In this document: one piece after another, positions 22,526-30,945 of the stretch | How the letters are laid out: each line of letters starts with the position of its first letter | Numbering within the stretch: position 1 is the first letter of the stretch | Assembly (NCBI GenBank): GCA_964036045.1 | Contig: OZ038380.1 | Location: 122,282,899 to 122,346,898, forward strand | DNA: 64,000 nucleotides | From: Eutreptiella sp. 'Long Island Sound 2002' | Taxonomy: Eukaryota; Euglenozoa; Euglenophyceae; Eutreptiales; Eutreptiaceae | Reading direction: 5' to 3' | The notes under the pieces: model-generated | What the model was told of the DNA's origin: nothing | The model's database searches: none | Seen by the model: only the letters and a program-made list of their open reading frames with translations | Made by a program: the position numbers and the translations under genes

Positions 22526-22815
22526 TTGAATTGGAGCCTGCGGGTGGAAGAATACTACGCCATAGTGGCGGCACTTCTAAAATGGCATGGTAGGGTGGGG
22601 AACAAGCAAGTGGAGGTGCGTACGGACCGCCGTAGCTTTGAACATTAGGCTACAGAGGACCTCAAAACTGTGGGGGGTCCCTCTCCGCGCCAAGCCCGTT
22701 GGCTTGAGTTATTCTCTAAATTTGACATCCATATTTTTTACACCTCGGGGCCCGTGAATTCCGTGGGTGATTTCTTGTCCCGTTGGGCTTACCCTGCTAA
22801 CCCGGCGTTGGGCGA
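22526..22815 (+). pseudogene. pol: RNase H part of gypsy copy A pol
   Basis: Continues the RT frame after the TAA. The first catalytic motif, LTPDASNWAVGTAL, lies just before it (about 22,420). Then come EEYYAIVAALLKWHGRV and VEVRTDRRSFEH, a TAG at 22,646, and a tail GPVNSVGDFLSRWAYPA typical of the RNase H end in Ty3/gypsy. Inactivated by the stops. Confidence 0.75.
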
Positions 22816-22979
22816 TGTGTCCATACATGGGACGGCCCAGGCGGCCGGGGATGTGCGGCACATGATGGCCCCCTCGTATTTCGGGCGGTTCCGGCGCTCG
22901 TTGCTACTAGATCTAAGGCGGCGCCTCGGGGAACTGGGGCGCCGGCGTGTGATCCATCCCCTCTGGCTTCGGCTCCAGT

Positions 22980-23469
22980 GGGGGGGGGGAGGAAGCAAAA
23001 GAAAAAAGTTCCGAGACTGGAGCGAATTTCCAATATAAAAAAATCTTGGAAGTCCCACAAGAAAGCAACACCTATACATGGGGAGGATGCTCCCAATGTT
23101 TTTGAGATAAATTGGGCTAAACACTACCAAAATTGTCAACGCTACAAAAAAATGTGGCAAGATGCCTTGAATGGGACCATCCAAGATGGGGTGAGGATGG
23201 TGGATAGCAGGCTGGTCCGTAATGAACGGTGGCGTATGCCTACGTCGCCAGTACATCGGTTGGCGGCCAAATACCACGATGCACTTCACTTAACTAACTT
23301 CAGTGTGGAAAAACACTGGAAGGAAATTAACCATGGCGTGGAGGGTGAGGGATTGTACAAAACAGTGGAACTGCAATGTCAAACGTGTCCCTCATGTATC
23401 ATTCACATGCATGACACCAAGTGCAAGCAAGGGTACATGACCCCTATGACTATACCTATGGAGCCCATG
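22980..23469 (+). pseudogene. pol: Integrase N-terminal zinc-binding region (left half of a split gene)
   Basis: The frame from about 22,978 holds H-x3-H (KYHDALH) and C-x2-C (QCQTCPSC) at the spacing of the HHCC integrase zinc finger, ending PMTIPMEPM at 23,469. The reading frame is cut by the 6.4-kb TIR element and resumes with DSIALDVF at 29,852. Removing the insertion plus one CCATG joins the halves in frame. Confidence 0.8.
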
Positions 23470-23498
23470 CTCAGGCGGCTCAAGTTGCATGGTCAAAA
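23470..23498 (+). repeat. Left terminal inverted repeat of the 6.4-kb element
   Basis: 29 bp, pairing with 29,818-29,846 with one mismatch at position 3 (C versus T). Weaker similarity continues inward (GACAGAAAAGG versus CTGCCAAAAAG). Flanked outside by CCATG (23,465-23,469). Confidence 0.95.
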
Positions 23499-23663
23499 AC
23501 GACAGAAAAGGTAGGAAAATGACAGGTTTCCAACGGCAGCAAATAATAATTGTTTTGATGGATACTTCTGAACCGTCGCGATCCAGTATGGCGAAATAAA
23601 TATTTTTATACGAATGACATGTCCCATGGGCGAGACAGGGAAAATTTCCGTTTTGTGACCATT

Positions 23664-23687
23664 CTTTGCGCGAGGTATCGCGCAAAG
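23664..23687. promoter_or_regulatory. Palindrome CTTTGCGCGA-GGTA-TCGCGCAAAG
   Basis: Perfect 10-bp arms around a 4-nt centre, in the non-coding left part of the 6.4-kb element. It is the longest member of a family also seen at 23,897, 23,952, 26,341, 26,393, 26,938, 27,375, 29,374 and 29,479. Candidate binding site for an element-encoded protein. Confidence 0.7.
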
Positions 23688-23951
23688 ACGTCCATTTGTG
23701 TCAGATTAATGTACTACAGCACTACGCATTGGGCAGGTTGTCGAAAAATAGAACCCTGTCGTATTTATACACGTAACTTAGTACCATTATCAGGATGGAG
23801 TGATAGAGGCGGCTCTGTTAACCAATACATTTCAATAAGGGTGTACCCAAGAATCTTGAAAAGAATAAATGTTCCGAAACAAACTGTAGTTTCAAACGCG
23901 AGGCCTTGCGCATGGAGTGGCGCATGAGAAACATTAAATTTTTGGTGATGG

Positions 23952-23971
23952 TTGCGCGAGGCCTCGCGCAA
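23952..23971. promoter_or_regulatory. Perfect 20-bp palindrome TTGCGCGAGGCCTCGCGCAA
   Basis: Consensus member of the palindrome family. A degenerate copy (CGCGAGGCCTTGCGCATG) sits 55 bp upstream at about 23,897-23,914. Both lie upstream of the first gene of the element. Confidence 0.75.
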
Positions 23972-24355
23972 TGGATGTCATAAGCGCCCATAGAAACGAA
24001 AAATGGAACAGATCCACCAACTACACAGCATGTGCATTCCCTTGATGCGGCGCTGCTGAATGAGCGCCCATACGGGGCCCGCCAGCATCTCCAGTTTTCA
24101 TACTGTGGTCACCGCTGGCTTCACTGCCCACAGCGATGCGATGGTAGCACGCCGCCACTGGGTACCGCATTAACTAGTCAAATGTGGGACCAGCTGACCG
24201 TTACAGTAAACCGAAAATGGTGCATGTGACAAGCGAATCATCAAATAATTGGTCGCGCGAAAACTGTGTGACAGGCTGCTGTTTCAAAGCGAGAAAGTTT
24301 TTCAAACAGCGATTTTTACGCAGATACAGTTACACAATTATTTTCCACAGCAAGA

Positions 24356-24811
24356 ATGCCCCTGCAAAAAGAGGTGGACCTTGAGAAGACAGTGGCCGCA
24401 GCATCTGGAGTCTTCCGCGATGTCTGCTCAGAGGAACTGCCGTATCACACGGCAGAAGAATTATGAGAAGGGCTAAAACAGGGGGACGAGGGCGCGTGAT
24501 TGTTGTTTGTGTTTTTTCTGCGTCTGCGCAAAAATGAACGGACGCGTTGCAGCGTTGAAAAGGCAATTGCGGCAGAGGGCAAGAGATGGGTTGGTGTTTT
24601 GATAGAGGAGGGCTGGCGTCTTTATTTGCTGATGCGCCACGGCGCAGTTCCATACCAGAGAAAGCCAAAGTCAGTTGTTGCGATAGAGGGACGTAGGGCG
24701 CAGCTTCGCTCTTTAGCAAGGTCAGGTCTGGCGCGATATTGCGCACCTTCAGTGAAGGAAAAGGCCGCAGTCAGGTTACAGACTACATGGAACAAAATAC
24801 ACCAGCAGTGA
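24356..24811 (+). CDS. Small gene 1 of the 6.4-kb element, one intron, one in-frame TGA
   Basis: ATG at 24,356 (MPLQKEVDLEKTVAAASG). A GT-AG intron at 24,496-24,552 (57 bp) keeps phase, and exon 2 reads VEKAIAAEGKRWVGVLIEEG to TGA at 24,809, giving about 132 codons. A TGA at codon 37 (24,464-24,466) interrupts exon 1, so this copy may be dead or the start may lie elsewhere. The C-terminal half is basic (RRAQLRSLARSGLARY). No domain recognised. It ends 12 bp before the next gene's ATG, which suggests co-transcription or a further splice link. Confidence 0.5.
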
Positions 24812-24823
24812 ATTGTGTTATGA

Positions 24824-26315
24824 ATGGACAACTGGTACAACAAACAGTTTACCACAAACCCTGACAAGGATGACAAAACCCTTAACGCAACAGCGTTGGC
24901 TGTTTTGCTACTGCGGGATGCACCGCGCTACCCGCATGGTCATCCTAGCCTGGAAGAGCTTGAACGGCGTGTTCCTGTTGTTGCACGCATGCTGGGGAAG
25001 ACCGAGGGAACGTTTGCACGTATCCTGCGTGATCTAGGATTTGCAAGCACGCGGCCTGTTGTGCAAAACATTAGGGCACCGCTTGACATTATTCGCCCTG
25101 TGCCTGCCAAGAGACCACATTGGCGACCCCTTTGTCTAAGCAAAGAAAAGGTAAGCGACACCGTATCGCTTCTTAACCTACTGCAATTCACTAGGGACTT
25201 GGCACAACACACTCGACCAGTTGTCCTTGATTCATGTGATGAGAACATCCATTACCGCATTTGTAAAATGATGTATGGTGAAAAAACAACGGGTTGGAAC
25301 GTCCGGCTTTTTTTGCGTTCAAACCCTATATTATATGGTTTCTGGCACGCGTAACAATTTTGCGTTACACAAACATTTCGCTCATTTTGGCCGATTGTGA
25401 TTTTTTTCCGTAAAGATTTGTTGCGCAGCGTTGACACATTCGCCTGTTTTACCAAGCTGATCACAATGGAGATAACTATTGGTGCACTGCTGTTGGTATG
25501 GGCCCGCACATACGGCGCCTTAACAGAAAATGTCATTCCCTTGGGCTGGCACCTCCAGCAAATCGGCGAAGTCGCCTCCGTTACGCAGTGTGTAAGGCCA
25601 TCCAGGTTCTGTTAACACATTACTGTCCTATGTTACTATACCTAGGACACCTCGTTAGGCAGTGCAATTGGGCTGGGGAGACGTCTAACACGGGTGTTTT
25701 TGCTTCCGAGGATTGCAGATTGTTATGTGTCTTTTGGACTGTTCGAACATGGGGGACACATTTTCAAAGTACGAACGCACTGTTGCGACTGCGTTATTGA
25801 GCCACACTGCATGGCACACAGCCATGCCTGGACAGGCTTTTGCCGACGAGTTTTGTGAAAGTCTGCTCTCCAGCCTTGTGACAAAAAAAGGCCAGAAAAG
25901 AGGTGCAGTGACCATTGATGATGTTGACGATCTGTACAATCTCATCACTATCCGGAAAGAAGGTCACAGGTTGAACGTCTGCAAAATCCCCAATTCCTTT
26001 GTCAATTCCGTGCGTCAGCGGTTAACTGCTTACTTGAACGCAGAGCGGGTATATATACCTTGGGTTAGGTGGTGTGCGGAGCCGCTTTGTACAATCCAGG
26101 CACATTGACCGTGCAGGGGTGTACCTAACTTTCCACCGTCTCTTCGAATTACAAAGGGTTTTAACCACTACAAGCAAGTCTTTGTGTCTGTGTTGTTGGT
26201 GCTGACGCAGCAGGGGCCGCTTAAGGCTGGTTTTAAGCGAAAATTGTCCGAGCTGATCCCCCAACGCAGTGTGTTGGAGGAGCAGAGAGAGGCTGACACG
26301 ATGCGAAACATTTGA
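24824..26315 (+). CDS. Intact four-exon gene 2 of the 6.4-kb element, 412 codons, function unknown
   Basis: Exons 24,824-25,350, 25,429-25,591, 25,719-26,068 and 26,117-26,315 total 1,239 nt, an exact multiple of three with no internal stop. The introns are 78, 127 and 48 bp, all GT-AG, with phases 2, 0 and 2 matching on both sides. The protein starts MDNWYNKQFTTNPDKDDK. It has an N-terminal HTH-like helical region (GHPSLEELERRVPVVARMLG, then FARILRDLGF), a hydrophobic middle (ITIGALLLVWARTYGAL) and a basic C-terminus (FKRKLSELIPQR). No catalytic triad is obvious. As the only fully open long gene in the element, it is a candidate transposase or structural protein, by elimination only. Confidence 0.7.
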
Positions 26316-26392
26316 AGAAGATTGGAGAGCATGCAGTCATGCGCGAGGCCTCACACAAACAGCATGAAACAACAGGTTATTAAACCCCCTCT

Positions 26393-26414
26393 CTTGCGCG
26401 AGGTCTCGCGCAAG
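26393..26414. promoter_or_regulatory. Palindrome CTTGCGCGAG-GT-CTCGCGCAAG between genes 2 and 3
   Basis: Ten-base arms with a 2-nt centre. A half-degenerate copy (GCGCGAGGCCTCACACA) lies at 26,341-26,357. Together they occupy the 260-bp gap between the stop of gene 2 (26,315) and the ATG of gene 3 (26,575). Confidence 0.75.
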
Positions 26415-26574
26415 GTTGTTAGTAAAAAACAGTTGCGTGGCCCTCCAGTTTTGCATTCTGAACCATACCGTGCCCTTTTTCGCTAAAAACGCGTCACATA
26501 TGCATTATTGTTGACAATTTGAACCCCTTTTAATCTTTCGTTTCTTGCGAAACAGGCTTTCTTCTTATCGCAGA

Positions 26575-29347
26575 ATGGCAAGCCCCGCAAAAAAAACAGC
26601 CGCGGAACGGGAAGATATCGACTATGACCCTGGAACCTCGGGATCGGAGGCTGGAACACCAAAGAAGGGGCGGAAGAAGAAGGAAACACCAGATCCTGGC
26701 CTGACAATGGGTACAGACATCGAGGACCACCTGAAGCCGGATGGGAGGCAGGTGGAGGTTGAGCTGGACAACGTGAGAATCGACCAGGAGAAGACAAAGA
26801 GACAGATCAGACGGAAAAATGCGAAGTTACTACAGAGGCGTATTGAGTCACTTGAAGCAGCATTGCCAACAGGCCCATTACACGTCGTTCTCTGGGAAGA
26901 TAATAGTATCTTACCAACGGACTGTCTGCTGTTCTCGTTGCGCGAGCCCTCGCACATTGACGTGTCTCATATTTGCAGATGGCGATTATTGGTGTGTATC
27001 TGGACAGCACAGCGTGGAAGCGATTGTGAAGATTCAGGAGAAGCGGCGCACAGCTTGTCTGGATCTGCAGCAGTGGCATACAACATGCATCGCCGATATT
27101 CCGAAGCCTGAGACACTGTGGGCCTTCCGTGCAAAGCTGGCAGGACAAGCACAAGGAAGCGCACAAGATGTTGAGCCTATACCGCTGTATGAGGCAGCAG
27201 ATAACCTCATTCGATGTGTTGAAGATCAGCGGTGGTGAGGCCTACCTGGCACGTACAACAATCCCAAGATGGCCATTGTGGATGCTGTGCAGCTGAGTGC
27301 CCTGGTTCCAACCGCTGAACTGAAGCAGCCTGGTCAATTCATATGTTCATAAACGTTGTTTCGATGCTGTTCGTTGCGCGAGGCCTCGCGCATAACCTTG
27401 TCATTTTCAGGACAAAACGTATAAATTGTGGAAAGATCTCATGACATTTGCCTACTATGCTGGTCCGGAAGCTGTGAAAGGTCTGCAGAAGTTCCACGAC
27501 AAAGGAGAGAAACTCATGAACAACGCGCTGAAGAAACTTGACAGGATCCTCCTGCCGGAGTTCTACAAGAAAGTGGCAGCTGAGATGCAGGAAGAAAAAG
27601 CAACTCCCAAATCCTTGCAGAAATCGTTCAACGACATCATCCTTGACCAGTGGGTCTCAATTCATCAGGACCACCCCCACAACGGCCAGTACGTTCGACC
27701 TGAGAAACGTGTGTACCATCGACGAGACCTGGGTTCCGTTTCTGCATTGGTGCGCTACACCTTCTCCATTTCTGTTCTTTGGCCAAGGACATGCGCAGCC
27801 GCAAAGAGGTTGCTGCACTTGGAAGGCCTGCCCTGAAGGTGACTCTTGGTACATGGGGCTATTGGCGGGAACCTGAAAGCAAAAGTCGCGGTCCATGGCC
27901 GGCATGGAAATTCATTATTTGCGCACCACTATGGCAGGTGGCAGAGAAAGGCGAACCCGTCTCCGTGAAAATCCTCAATGTCCAAAACCTCCTGGGTCAA
28001 GAGGCTACCAAGAGCCGTTTGGTCGCCCCACCCGCTGGTGTTACTGGTGACTTCAAGACAGTGGAACAGCAGGATCCATTATTGGCTAGTCAAACTATCA
28101 CAATTAAGGCGACCCGAATTGCAGCTCTGGCCCACAATCCCTCGAAGCGGTTTTTGGAGATTGACAAGAACCTGATCTTCATCAGCGGCGACATATTTGA
28201 ACATCTTGCTCCTGAGACGATGTGTCCGGCCTGGCTGTATGAAGAGATGGCGCGTGTTGATACACTTATCTGCGGTTCTCAAGCTGTTGTTGACAACATG
28301 TACAAGGTGCTGGAGACGGAAACAGAGAGGCATCTCAACGATGATTTCAACGCGCTGCGCATGGCTAACATGATGCGTCTCCCATCTTCAGTTGGCAAAT
28401 CAAACCAAAGCCAGCAGGGGATCCTACATTCTTCGACGTTTGCTGGTTGCTGTTTTTGTCACCGGATAGCTGGAAGAAAAAGGTATAATTTCGTCATTGC
28501 GTCCTCTCCTCGCGCAGAAACTCTCCCCTCTTTCCAGATTGCGAATCATCTGACGTTTGGACCTACTCAAGTAGGGGAGATGGATGACACTGAATTTGGC
28601 GGTCCCCTTCCGATAACGACGGTTATGTGGTATTTTGACACTCACCTCCATTACCTGAAGAACAATAAGAGCTCCAAGCCTTCGTTTGTGTTGATTGATC
28701 ATCAGCCAGACCTGGTGTGCAAGATTGTGTCCATCGAGCCGGATTCTTGCATGTACCTTCTTGGTGTCTCCACCCACAGTCTCTCCGATTGGGTCAACAG
28801 AGTGCAGAATCAGTTGAACCACGTCTTGACACAAGGATCGAAACTGGACGAGTCTGGTTATTGGGACCAGCAAGCCAACTGGGCAAACCGTGGTATTGCC
28901 CTTTGGGTACGCGATGAGAAATTGGGTTCTGAGGCGTTGTCGTTGAAGGAGGAAGAGACTGTTCAGAAGGGTCAAGCTGCAGAAGCACAGGCCCCTGCAA
29001 AGCGGAAGTCTACTGGTGGGGGACCTGCCCCCAAGAGGAAGAAGACTGCTTCCAAGCCTCGGGAAGCGAAGTTCCTTACTGGTGAAGAATCCGACGAGAG
29101 CGATGGGGATGAGGAGGAGGAGAGCTAGAAAGAAGTGCAGGAGGAACCGCACGTCTCCCAAGGCAAGGCAGCGAAGAAAGCGGCAGTGAACCCGAGGCCC
29201 GGGGAAACCGGGGCCAGGGCTCCATTCAAGCAGCCAGCTTCTCAGTCCCAACCAAGAGGCGAGCCCGCAAAACCACCGCCAAAAGGTTAGACGTCCGTTG
29301 CTAAGGCTATGGGTTCTGAGATGCAAGTTGTTCCGAAGAAAAAGTAA
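26575..29347 (+). pseudogene. Gene 3 of the 6.4-kb element: ParB-like motif protein, multi-exon, frameshifted
   Basis: ATG at 26,575 opens a basic, disordered N-terminus (MASPAKKTAAERE, KKGRKKKE) and a coiled segment. A GT-AG intron at 26,906-26,978 joins exon 1 (phase 1) to a frame reading NGDYWCVSGQHSVEAIVKIQ. This G-[Q/H]-H-x-x-x-A box after a beta strand resembles the ParB/sulfiredoxin fold. A stretch ending TTTTCAG at 27,419 looks like another acceptor, before DKTYKLWKDLMTF. Another intron is 28,483-28,537. The last part includes SFVLIDHQPDLVCKIV and a Lys/Glu-rich tail. Frame changes near 27.1-27.25, 27.7, 27.85 and 28.4 kb, and TAG codons at 29,126 and 29,287 before a final TAA at 29,345, indicate decay or assembly indels. 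The function is unknown. Confidence 0.5.
27375..27392. promoter_or_regulatory. Palindrome TGCGCGAGGCCTCGCGCA inside an intron-like stretch of gene 3
   Basis: Perfect 18-bp palindrome 28 bp upstream of the acceptor TTTTCAG. A related imperfect copy (TTGCGCGAGCCCTCGCACA, about 26,938-26,956) lies inside the 26,906-26,978 intron, and a strongly degenerate one inside the 28,483-28,537 intron. Confidence 0.75.
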
Positions 29348-29817
29348 TTTCCTCGTTTGTTCTGATATATTATGCGCGAGAGCTCGCGCTCTGCATTCCT
29401 CTTTGACGACCTTTTTGCTGTCACCTTGTGCAGTACATTTTTCCCTGTGACGCATTTTACCGCGCTGCTGTGCTGGTGTTTGCGCGAGGCCTCGCGCAAA
29501 GAAGGGGTGCCAAAAAATGCTTCTTGTGGTGCTGTTCGCAACATGGTTTTCAAAAACTGGTTTTCGAAAAGATTGAAAGCTCATGGGTATTTTCATAGGA
29601 GAGCATAAGTGGTAGAAGAAACAAAAAGTCATGGGTTTCCGAAAAAGGTAGTGTATTTTTAGGGGGATAAATCATTTCCCCGGGCAGTCGGTTTTCTTGA
29701 AAATGAAAAAAAATGGTCCAATTTTTTGATTTTTGCTGGATTTTTAGTTCTTGTGTTTTCGGGTCCCCCATAATAACTATTTTTTCGGAGTGCTGCCGAG
29801 AGGCACTTTTTGGCAGA
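29348..29817. other. 3' non-coding part of the 6.4-kb element with two palindromes
   Basis: Contains GCGCGAG-AG-CTCGCGC at 29,374-29,389 and the perfect 22-bp palindrome at 29,479-29,500 (extended consensus with T/A at each end). The rest is AT-rich with no gene. Confidence 0.8.
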
Positions 29818-29846
29818 TTTTGACCATGCAACTTGAGCCGCCTAAG
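29818..29846 (-). repeat. Right terminal inverted repeat of the 6.4-kb element
   Basis: 29 bp, pairs with 23,470-23,498 with one mismatch; followed by the CCATG duplication at 29,847-29,851 and the resumed integrase frame. Confidence 0.95.
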
Positions 29847-29851
29847 CCATG

Positions 29852-30769
29852 GACTCTATAGCGCTTGATGTGTTTCACTACCCTTCAACCTCCCATGATG
29901 GAGAGGTGTATGACTGAATGCTCCAATGTGTTTGCCGGCTTTTGGGCTACCTCATCGCGATCCCTATTCCTAAACCTCGTCATGAAGACAAGGATGAAGA
30001 GCTAACGGGGAAAAGAGCGGCCCATTTGGTGATGGAACGCTGCGTTAAAAGGTTTCGAGCCCCTCCTGAAATATGCTCCGACCGTGGGCCACAATTTGTG
30101 AGCCAATGTTTGCAAACACTTTGTTCTAAGATTGATGCCCGCTCGACAGTGTGTCTCGCCGGTAGGCACCAAAGTAATGGCAAAGCCGAAAATGCTGGCA
30201 AGCAGCTAGCTATAAGGCGTGCCGTTGCTAAAGCCCTTACCTTGAAGAAGGGCACTAATTTGGTAGAGGTTTTGCCCGCCGTTGTACGAGCGTGGCATGA
30301 GACTACAGGTCCTTCAGCTTATACGCCCAACAAGATTGTGTTTGGTAAACACAACCGTACTAAGGGCCCCCCTCTTGCTGAGCCTAAGGGGGTTGCCCAA
30401 GACGCCCCGCACTACTTCCAGCGGCGTGACGAGCTTATTGCTCTTGCACGTAGGGCTATGATTCACTAGCAAGAGAAAATTGAGGAGAAATATAATAAGA
30501 GGTGGAGGATGTCCCCCGATTTCTCAAAAGGGGACCGCGTATAGGTCCGTCGCCAACGTAAGAATCTTGGCGATAAAACTTGCCCCTATAGGGATGGGCC
30601 CTATGAGGTTGTGGCCAAGAAGGCTGATGACCTCTATGTCATTCAAGTGGACAAACGGAGGTTAGCTGACGTTCACGCCGATTGTATAATGAAGACGGTC
30701 AACCCTTCTCGCTCCTCCGTGCCTCTGAACTACACGGAGGAGGTTGCTAGAGTGCCCTCACAATTTTAG
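29852..30769 (+). pseudogene. pol: Integrase catalytic core and C-terminal region of gypsy copy A (right half)
   Basis: Resumes with DSIALDVFHYP (first catalytic Asp), then ICSDRGPQFVSQ (second Asp) and SNGKAENAGKQL (catalytic Glu retained). The C-terminal part has QEKIEEKYNKRW, GDRV.VRR and GPYEVVAKKADDLYVIQV, a typical SH3-like end. Stops in the same frame are a TGA at 29,915 and TAG at 30,467, 30,542 and 30,767. Integrase inserts element cDNA into the chromosome. Confidence 0.85.
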
Positions 30770-30916
30770 GAGGACACTTACAACGTGAACCAAATAGTGG
30801 GTTACCGTACTCACCGCAGGAGACTTCTCCTCAAGGTTCATTGGGAGGGTTATACCAAAGACTGGGATACCGAGGAGCCCCTTGAAACCTTCTTACCGTC
30901 CAACAATAAGCTTTGA
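30770..30916 (+). pseudogene. pol: Chromodomain at the end of gypsy copy A pol
   Basis: After the TAG at 30,767 the same frame reads YNVNQIVGYRTHRRRLLLKV, then HWEGYTKDWDTEEPLETF, the chromodomain pattern of a beta sheet, W-x-G-Y, W(D/E)TEEPLE and a C-terminal helix, ending in TGA near 30,914. Chromodomains steer integration to modified chromatin, which places this element among the chromoviruses. Confidence 0.85.
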
Positions 30917-30945
30917 GGAGATTACGTGACGAGGGGAGAGAAGCG

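Larger units (their letters stand above)
23470..29846 (+). mobile_element. 6,377-bp TIR element, intron-containing genes, 5-bp target duplication
   Basis: Inserted in the integrase of gypsy copy A. The TIRs start CTCAGGCGGCTCAAGTTGCA (left) and, on the complementary strand, CTTAGGCGGCTCAAGTTGCA (right), 29 bp with one mismatch. CCATG flanks it at 23,465-23,469 and 29,847-29,851. It carries three plus-strand genes with GT-AG introns and about ten GCGCGAGG-CCTCGCGC palindromes confined to non-coding parts. A 5-bp duplication with these ends does not match the standard signatures I know for hAT (8), CACTA (2-3), Harbinger (3), Polinton (6) or KDZ (8); Transib has 5 bp but CAC-starting ends. I recognise no DDE, tyrosine recombinase or Cas1-type transposase. 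Probably an undescribed or rarely described superfamily. Confidence 0.9.
16400..30945 (+). mobile_element. Decayed chromodomain Ty3/gypsy element, copy A, split by two insertions
   Basis: Plus-strand order: leader (16.40-16.59 and 18.63-18.72 kb), gag N-terminus, protease-like, NPPY-like linker domain, RT, RNase H, integrase (split), chromodomain, then a purine tract GAGGGGAGAGAAG at 30,931-30,943, which may be the polypurine tract before a 3' LTR. Two TIR elements interrupt it (16,595-18,622 and 23,470-29,846). LTRs were not delimited. In-frame stops and lost catalytic residues show it is dead. Confidence 0.75.

Noticed and set aside
28370-28420. A 27-nt mini-intron (GTTGGC...CAG) in gene 3 of the 6.4-kb element
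   Set aside because: Length is a multiple of three and does not resolve the frame change there; the supported introns in this element are 48-127 bp.
23470-29846. Classification of the 6.4-kb element as a Polinton/Maverick or virophage-like element
   Set aside because: It is too short, has 29-bp rather than long TIRs, a 5-bp instead of 6-bp duplication, and no DNA polymerase B, FtsK-type ATPase or capsid gene is recognisable.
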